From contig JAEXMK010000175.1 of NCBI GenBank assembly GCA_023444445.1, positions 1 through 40,138 on the forward strand: 40,138 nt of DNA, given 5' to 3'. A program made the position numbers and the translations under genes. The notes below the pieces were generated by a model, which was not told the DNA's origin, did not search any database, and was given only the letters and a program-made list of their open reading frames with translations. Below are positions 35,391 through 40,138 of this stretch, one piece after another (the first letter of the stretch is position 1; each line of letters begins with the position of its first letter). Source of the DNA: Pseudomonadota bacterium. Lineage in GTDB: Bacteria; Pseudomonadota; Alphaproteobacteria; Rhizobiales; Rhizobiaceae.

Positions 35391-36764
35391 TCAGGCCATA
35401 GCCGCCCGTACCGCCGGGTCCTCAAGCGTCTGGTCGAGCGTCGTGAGTGTCCGCTCGATGATCGCATCGATTTCGCTATCGGTGCAGCAGAGCGGCGGCG
35501 CATAGCCGAGGATGCCATTCGCAAAGGCCCGCACGATGAGGCCGTTGTCCCAAGCGCGGTCGAAAACTTTTCGCGCGGGGGCTGCTGCGGCCGGCAAGGG
35601 CGTCTTCCTGTCCTTGTCGGTCACGAGTTCGATCGCGGCAAGCATGCCCCGGCCGCGCACATCGCCCACCAGCGGGTGGCTTCTCAAGCTCTCAAGTCCG
35701 GCCATCAGTCGCGCACCGGCGCGGCGGCCATTTTCCAGCAGCCCGCCTTCGTAAAGTTTCAGCACTTCGAGACCGACAGCCGCGCTGACGGGGTGGGCGG
35801 AATAGGTATATCCGTGCCCGATGGCAGCTTCGCCGGCAAAGTCCGCTATTGTATCGTAAACGTGGTCGGCCATGAAGACGGCGCCCATAGGCACATAGCC
35901 TGACGTGAGGCCTTTGGCGGTCGTGATGAAATCAGGCACGATGTCCTCGTCGGCACAGGCAAAGAGCGGTCCCGTGCGGCCAAAGCCGGTGATGACTTCA
36001 TCGGCGACGAAAAGAATGCCATAGGAGCGGCAGAGTTCGCGCATGGCGTTGATCCAGCCAGGCGGCGGCACCAGAACGCCGCCCGAGCCCTGAATGGGTT
36101 CTGCATAAAAGGCGGCGACACGGTCCGGGCCGATGGCCTCGATCTTGTCTTTGAGAATTTGCAGCGAGGATGCGATGATGGCTGCCGGATCGCTGCCCGC
36201 CGGATTGCGATAGGCATAATGAGACGGAATTTTGTGCTGCCAGTCATAGGGCACACCGAAACCCGCGTGGAAAGCGGGCAGGGCGGTGAGGCCTGAGCCG
36301 GCGGTAGTGGAGCCGTGATACCCCTGTTCGATGGAAATGAACTGGTCACGCTGCGGCTGGCCCTTGGCATGCCAGTAATAACGGATGAACCTGATGGTGC
36401 TGTCCACCGCATCGGAACCGCCAAGCGTGAAATAGACGTGGTTGAGATCGCCCGGCGCGCGGTCGGCAAGCTCGGAGGCCAGCCGGATCGCCGGTTCGCT
36501 GCCAATGTCGAAATAGGCGGTGGCATAGGGCAATTCACGCATCTGCTTTGCCGCTGCTTCAACAATGCTGTCGTGCCCGTAGCCGGCATTGACGCACCAG
36601 AGGCCGGCAAACCCGTCGATCAGCTGATGGCCGGTCATATCGGTGACGGTGGCGCCTCTTGCCGATTTCAGCACCCGCACGCCGAGCTTTTCATGGCCGC
36701 GGAAGGAGGAGACGGGATGCACCAGATGGGCGCGGTCCAGTTCGATCAGTGAATTGCTTAACAT
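35391..36764 (-). CDS. Class III pyridoxal-phosphate aminotransferase (omega-amino acid/amine type)
   Basis: A 457-aa fold-type I class III transaminase. Substrate-binding and PLP elements are HVYFTLGGSDAVDSTIR, the EQGYHGSTTAG stretch, AAFYAEPIQGSGGVLVPPPGW, LFVADEVITGFGRTG and the Schiff-base Lys in DFITTAKGLTSGYVPMGAV. It is of the omega-amino-acid:pyruvate or putrescine/taurine:pyruvate transaminase type, moving a terminal amino group. GGGAGAG precedes the ATG. It lies 14 bases after the GNAT gene on the same strand, so the two are cotranscribed. The substrate is likely an amine or beta/omega-amino acid. Confidence 0.9.
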   Translation of the reverse strand: MLSNSLIELDRAHLVHPVSSFRGHEKLGVRVLKSARGATVTDMTGHQLIDGFAGLWCVNAGYGHDSIVEAAAKQMRELPYATAYFDIGSEPAIRLASELADRAPGDLNHVYFTLGGSDAVDSTIRFIRYYWHAKGQPQRDQFISIEQGYHGSTTAGSGLTALPAFHAGFGVPYDWQHKIPSHYAYRNPAGSDPAAIIASSLQILKDKIEAIGPDRVAAFYAEPIQGSGGVLVPPPGWINAMRELCRSYGILFVADEVITGFGRTGPLFACADEDIVPDFITTAKGLTSGYVPMGAVFMADHVYDTIADFAGEAAIGHGYTYSAHPVSAAVGLEVLKLYEGGLLENGRRAGARLMAGLESLRSHPLVGDVRGRGMLAAIELVTDKDRKTPLPAAAAPARKVFDRAWDNGLIVRAFANGILGYAPPLCCTDSEIDAIIERTLTTLDQTLEDPAVRAAMA

Positions 36765-36778
36765 GGGTCTCTCCCGGT

Positions 36779-37615
36779 TCAGCCGAGTGCCTGGCTGGTC
36801 AATACGAATGTCTTCAATCTCTTTTCAGCGGGTAATTCGGTCGTTGACCGGCGCATGGCGATGCCGCCGCCAACATGGGCGAGGCCCAGCTCAGCAAGCC
36901 ACGGACCGAGGCCTGCTTTGACGGTGGTGTCCACGCGCAGGAATGCGCCGGGACGTTCGGAAATCATGAACGCGATCAAATCCCTTGCGATTTCAACGCC
37001 TTCAGCCACGACAGGGCCAATAACTTCACCACGACCGAAGGTGCGAATTGCCGCAAAACCCTTGATGATGCCCTGATCACTTACCGTCGCGAAACGTGCC
37101 CTTTGCGCAAGTGCGGCAAAAAGCGCCGTCCGATCGGCACCGAAAGCCTCAGCGTCAAGTGCGGCGAGTTCGGCCGGGTCGATGTCTTGCGCCCATGCCA
37201 CATTCTCGGGCTTCACGGCTGTGACCGGAATTCCCTGATGCTGAACCACCTCGCCCCAGGCGATGAACCCGAGTTTTTCATAGAGCGGCAGCCCATCGGC
37301 AGTGGCGACCAGACGGCACTCACGATTTTCTGCGGCGTCAAGCGCCGCCCCCATCAGCTGGCGTCCAATGCCGCGGCCGCGCATGCTCTCATCGACGATC
37401 ACCATGTTGACGGTGGCGCAGCTTTCTCCGAGAAGCGTTGCCATGGCCGTTCCGACGACGCGGCCGTTCTCAACGGCGACGAAACCTTTGCTGATGGAGA
37501 GGACCATGGCCCAGTCCTCTTTCCGGTGCGGCCATCCGGCCTGCCGGGAAAGTTCAACGGCCGCGTCGAGGTGGTCCGGTTGAAACGTTTGGATATCTGT
37601 CAGGCTCGACTGCAT
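36779..37615 (-). CDS. GNAT N-acetyltransferase with C-terminal extension
   Basis: A 278-aa protein. The N-terminal half is a GNAT domain with acetyl-CoA motif A in MVIVDESMRGRGIGRQLMGAAL and the later LPLYEKLGFIAWGEV. The C-terminal 130 residues form a second GNAT-like region (GFAAIRTFGRGEVIGPVVAEG) of the kind found in two-domain acetyltransferases. Probably acetylates an amine or amino acid, perhaps the aminotransferase substrate or a toxic intermediate. CGGAG precedes the ATG. It is the first gene of the aminotransferase unit, divergent from the second HAD gene. Confidence 0.85.
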   Translation of the reverse strand: MQSSLTDIQTFQPDHLDAAVELSRQAGWPHRKEDWAMVLSISKGFVAVENGRVVGTAMATLLGESCATVNMVIVDESMRGRGIGRQLMGAALDAAENRECRLVATADGLPLYEKLGFIAWGEVVQHQGIPVTAVKPENVAWAQDIDPAELAALDAEAFGADRTALFAALAQRARFATVSDQGIIKGFAAIRTFGRGEVIGPVVAEGVEIARDLIAFMISERPGAFLRVDTTVKAGLGPWLAELGLAHVGGGIAMRRSTTELPAEKRLKTFVLTSQALG

Positions 37616-37937
37616 GCCGGAACTCCGTTTTTTTGCTTATTCATTGATAGACTGATGCCGGAAGAAGATTGTCCCGACAAATGGGAAGGTTCGATATGTT
37701 TCGCTGTTGCTTTTATCCGCCGCCGCATCTTATGCCGCGTCCTGTTTGCATCGGTCGGTAAAGCTTGGGCGGGGGAAGGCTATCTGTTTGCCCCAGCGCA
37801 ACTCTCTGCCAAACTGGCGGCTGGATACGCAACAATCTGCTTCCGTGACCGGCAATTGCGGTGCGCCGATCAGCCAAAGGCCTCTATGATCTGATTATTG
37901 CAGCCACCACCAATCCCCAAGCAAGGATGACGACGAC
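37616..37937. other. 322-base divergent control region
   Basis: It separates the minus-strand GNAT-aminotransferase unit from the plus-strand HAD-oxidoreductase unit and should hold both promoters. CATTGATAG (37642-37650) recurs at 35263. CTTATGCCGCGT at 37729 weakly resembles the TTTATGCTGC repeats near 28533. A 21-codon frame at 37696-37761 has GGAAGG upstream but no other support. Confidence 0.35.
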
Positions 37938-38606
37938 ATGACCATCTTCCGCCCGAAATATATCTCCTTCGATTGCTACGGCACGCTGATCAATTTCCAG
38001 ATGGCTGAAGCCGCGCGTGATCTCTACGGTGAGCGCTTGAGTGAGGCTCAGATGCAGGAGTTCATCAAGAATTTTGCGGCCTACCGGCTGGATGAGATCA
38101 TGGGCGACTGGAAGCCCTACGCAGAGGTGGTGCATAATTCACTGGTGCGCAGCTGCAAGCGCAACGGTGTGGCGTTCAAGGATGAAGATGCGACCTTCGT
38201 TTACGAGCGCGTCCCGACATGGGGCCCGCATGCCGATGTCCCGGCTGGCCTTGCGAAAGTGGCGAAGGAAATTCCCCTCGTCATCCTGTCCAACGCCATG
38301 AACTCTCAGATCATGTCGAATGTCGAAAAGCTTGGTGCACCTTTCCACAAGGTTTACACGGCGGAGCAGGCGCAGGCCTACAAGCCGCGGTTCAAGGCCT
38401 TCGAATATATGTTCGACATGCTGGGCTGCGGACCGGAAGATATGCTGCACGTTTCCTCCTCCTTCCGTTATGACCTGATGTCCGCCCATGATCTCGGTAT
38501 CAAGAACAAGGTCTGGGTCAACCGTGGCCATGAACCTGCAAACCCCTATTACGGTTACACGGAAATTTCAGACATTTCCGGTCTTGCGGGCGTTGTCGGA
38601 CTGTAA
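37938..38606 (+). CDS. HAD type II (haloacid-dehalogenase-like) hydrolase, second copy
   Basis: A 222-aa HAD hydrolase, paralogous to the protein at 34423. Nucleophile Asp12 is in SFDCYGTLIN. The second motif is VILSNAMNSQ. The Lys is in AYKPRFKAFEYM and the acidic end of the site in HVSSSFRYDLMSAHDLG. As in the other copy, the SSN motif of true L-2-haloacid dehalogenases is replaced (SSS). It may hydrolyse a C-N bond, a phosphate ester or another substrate. AAGGATGA precedes the ATG at some distance. It is followed by the oxidoreductase gene 15 bases later. Confidence 0.88.
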   Translation: MTIFRPKYISFDCYGTLINFQMAEAARDLYGERLSEAQMQEFIKNFAAYRLDEIMGDWKPYAEVVHNSLVRSCKRNGVAFKDEDATFVYERVPTWGPHADVPAGLAKVAKEIPLVILSNAMNSQIMSNVEKLGAPFHKVYTAEQAQAYKPRFKAFEYMFDMLGCGPEDMLHVSSSFRYDLMSAHDLGIKNKVWVNRGHEPANPYYGYTEISDISGLAGVVGL

Positions 38607-38621
38607 GAAAGGACATCGATC

Positions 38622-39896
38622 ATGAAGCTCGTCTCCTATTGGCACGACACGGCGCCCCAGTTTTCCGGGGCAACGCAAGGTCCTGTCGAAGGCCATTATG
38701 ATGTGGCCGTCATCGGTGGCGGCTTCACGGGTCTCGGTGCCGCGCTCCAGCTTGCGAAAGCCGGTGCGCGTGTCGTCGTTCTGGAAGGGCAGCGCGTGGG
38801 CTGGGGCGCTTCGGGCCGTAACGGTGGCCATCTCAACAATGGCCTTGCCCATTCCTATCTCTCCGCCAAGGCGGAACTCGGCAAGGAGCGGGCCATCGCG
38901 CTCTACAAGGCGCTCGATTCCTCCATCGATACGCTGGAGGCGCTGATTGCGGAGGAGGGGATCGAGTGCAATTTTCGGCGCGCCGGGAAGCTGAAAATGG
39001 CGTCGAAACCGCAGCATTTCGAAGGTCTGGCGAAGAATTTCGAAGCGGTTCACGCCGAGGTCGATCCCGATACGGCGCTTTTGTCCGAGACGGATCTTAA
39101 GGCGGAAATCGGCTCGCCCTTTTACGGCGCAATGCTCTCGAAGAAGAGCGCCATGATGCATATGGGCCGTTATGTCGCGGGCCTTGCAGAAGCCGCCAGC
39201 CGTCATGGCGCGGTGATCTTCGAAAATGCGGCCGTGACGAAACACATCCAGAACGGCAAGACCCATGAACTGGAAACCCCGCGCGGCAAGGTGACGGCCG
39301 ACAATGTTCTGGTCGTCACCGGCGCCTACACGCCCTCCGGCTTCGGTTATTTCCGTCGGCGCATCATCGCCGTCGGCAGTTTCATCATTGCCACGCGGCC
39401 GCTGACGGAAGCCGAGATCAAGGCCTCGGTTCCCGGCAACCGCACCTATGTCAACTCCATGAATATCGGCAATTATTTTCGTCTGGCGCCGGACAATCGC
39501 TTGATCTTCGGCGGTCGCGCCCGCTTTTCCGCGACATCCGACCAGCGTTCCGATGCCAAGAGCGGCGCGATCCTGACGGAAAGCCTGCATCGCATCTTCC
39601 CGCAGCTTTCCCATGTGCCGATCGATTATTGCTGGGGCGGCCTGGTCGACATGACCAAGGACCGCTATCCGCGCGCTGGTTTCCATGACGGTGTGTGGTA
39701 CGCGATGGGTTATTCCGGCCACGGTGCCCAGCTCTCGACGCATCTCGGCATGATCATGGCTGACGCCATTCTGGGACGGCCGGACAAGAACCCGCTGAAG
39801 GGGCTCGATTGGCCGGCGGTTCCCGGTCATTTCGGCAAACCCTGGTTCCTGCCGCTGGTGGGCTTTTATTACAAGATGCTGGATAAGTTTCAGTAG
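38622..39896 (+). CDS. FAD-dependent amine oxidoreductase, PuuB-like
   Basis: A 424-aa flavoprotein of the DAO family, resembling gamma-glutamylputrescine oxidase (PuuB) and related amine oxidases. The FAD motif is YDVAVIGGGFTGLGAALQLAKAG at about residue 27. Then comes GWGASGRNGGHLNNGLAHSY, the ATG/ARNGG-type isoalloxazine contact. The C-terminus has YAMGYSGHGAQLSTHLG. AAAGGA lies upstream of the ATG at 38622. It is cotranscribed with the second HAD gene. It oxidises a primary or secondary amine with oxygen as acceptor, so the likely product is an aldehyde or keto compound plus amine and hydrogen peroxide. Confidence 0.88.
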   Translation: MKLVSYWHDTAPQFSGATQGPVEGHYDVAVIGGGFTGLGAALQLAKAGARVVVLEGQRVGWGASGRNGGHLNNGLAHSYLSAKAELGKERAIALYKALDSSIDTLEALIAEEGIECNFRRAGKLKMASKPQHFEGLAKNFEAVHAEVDPDTALLSETDLKAEIGSPFYGAMLSKKSAMMHMGRYVAGLAEAASRHGAVIFENAAVTKHIQNGKTHELETPRGKVTADNVLVVTGAYTPSGFGYFRRRIIAVGSFIIATRPLTEAEIKASVPGNRTYVNSMNIGNYFRLAPDNRLIFGGRARFSATSDQRSDAKSGAILTESLHRIFPQLSHVPIDYCWGGLVDMTKDRYPRAGFHDGVWYAMGYSGHGAQLSTHLGMIMADAILGRPDKNPLKGLDWPAVPGHFGKPWFLPLVGFYYKMLDKFQ

Positions 39897-39952
39897 AGTG
39901 CAGCCGCTTTTCTGTCGCTCAGGCTTCTTATCAACCATCCTCCACACTCGAC

Positions 39953-40027
39953 GTCGTCCTCGGGCTTGTCCCGAGGATCTTCCCACCTATCGTAAAATCA
40001 ATCGGTAGCAGATGCTCGGGCCTGTCC
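39953..40027. repeat. Truncated copy of the 1460-1545 palindromic repeat
   Basis: It opens GTCGTCCTCGGGCTTGTCCC and follows the 1460 copy through TAAAATC and AGCAGATGCTCGGG, then departs. The intact copy continues with a closing hairpin arm ending GAGCATGATGA, which is absent here. It begins 57 bases after the oxidoreductase stop. Confidence 0.65.
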
Positions 40028-40138
40028 CACTGCTGTCCGGTTTAAATTTGCGGCCATTGGAAGGCCATCTGGTTTTGGTTTGTGGGTTTGTCTGGTGGCG
40101 GCTTGAGAAGCCGATCGGTGCGTCGCCGGTGCATGAGA
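40028..40138. mobile_element. Possible end of an insertion sequence, cut by the window edge
   Basis: From about 40021 the repeat is replaced by unrelated sequence that begins CCTGTCCCACTGCTGTCCGG and then TTTAAATTTGCGG, different in composition from the preceding repeat. A sharp break inside a palindromic element is what an IS insertion looks like. No transposase frame is visible in the remaining 110 bases, and I do not recognise the family. Confidence 0.3.

Noticed and set aside
35263..37650. CATTGATAG present at 35263 and 37642, upstream of the HAD and GNAT genes
   Set aside because: Only nine bases, and at very different distances from the two starts (127 and 27 bases), so it is probably coincidence.
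37696..37761. A 21-codon frame with GGAAGG upstream in the GNAT/HAD divergent gap
   Set aside because: Very short, with no recognisable leader-peptide logic beyond three Cys codons; mentioned only within the gap description.
36875..37894. A 339-codon plus-strand frame running through the GNAT gene into the divergent gap
   Set aside because: Its first two thirds are antisense to the GNAT gene; the tail in 37616-37894 has no ribosome site and no protein character.
38568..39986. A 472-codon frame on the minus strand
   Set aside because: Antisense to the PuuB-like oxidoreductase, whose FAD motifs are unambiguous. No ribosome site or family features.

Overview
The window looks like a chromosomal segment of a Rhizobiaceae genome, most likely Agrobacterium or a close Rhizobium. 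The reasons are the rhizobial type of L-rhamnose isomerase, a bigR/blh sulfide-detoxification operon, GC-rich genes with AT-richer regulatory gaps, and several short palindromic intergenic elements of the kind common in that family. I see no rRNA, tRNA, CRISPR array or complete insertion sequence. Identifications rest on reading the translated sequences; no database search was possible.

Layout. (1) 1-1545: the end of a palindromic repeat, an L-rhamnose isomerase gene and a second repeat type. (2) 1591-16612: a branched-chain amino/keto acid block. On the minus strand are an Lrp-type regulator, then ivd-mccB-mccA-mvaB-liuC (leucine catabolism from isovaleryl-CoA to acetoacetate plus acetyl-CoA), then panC-panB (pantothenate synthesis from the valine keto acid). 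On the plus strand, diverging from the regulator, are a thiolase, an acyl-CoA dehydrogenase and the branched-chain keto acid dehydrogenase E1alpha, E1beta and E2 genes. The E3 gene is not here. (3) 16629-18527: an inverted-repeat element, phosphoglycerate mutase gpmI and its terminator. (4) 18552-21090: a blh-bigR-yedE-yedE operon for sulfide/persulfide handling, overlapping end to end behind an AT-rich operator. (5) 21333-26738: a LysE exporter, a small alpha/beta hydrolase, and a sulfonate/organosulfur group (65-aa ORF, SsuD-like monooxygenase, flavin reductase, shortened acyl-CoA-dehydrogenase-like protein, Rrf2 regulator). Two near-identical upstream motifs probably co-regulate the two transcription units. 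(6) 27099-39896: a probable amine or amino-acid uptake and catabolism region. It holds two FAD amine-oxidase-like proteins, an Lrp regulator, a complete oligopeptide-type ABC importer, a class III aminotransferase, a GNAT protein and two HAD type II proteins. (7) 39953-40138: another repeat copy that breaks off into sequence that may be the end of an insertion sequence.

How the genes work together. BkdA1/A2/B make isovaleryl-, isobutyryl- and 2-methylbutyryl-CoA from the keto acids of Leu, Val and Ile. Ivd, MccAB, LiuC and MvaB finish leucine; the plus-strand dehydrogenase and thiolase probably serve the Val/Ile branch and acetoacetyl-CoA. PanB draws on the same alpha-ketoisovalerate pool. 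In the sulfur group the flavin reductase would supply reduced flavin to SsuD. The last third resembles a self-contained transport, deamination and transamination module of unknown substrate. It and the twin-motif sulfur group are the best candidates for undescribed biology here.
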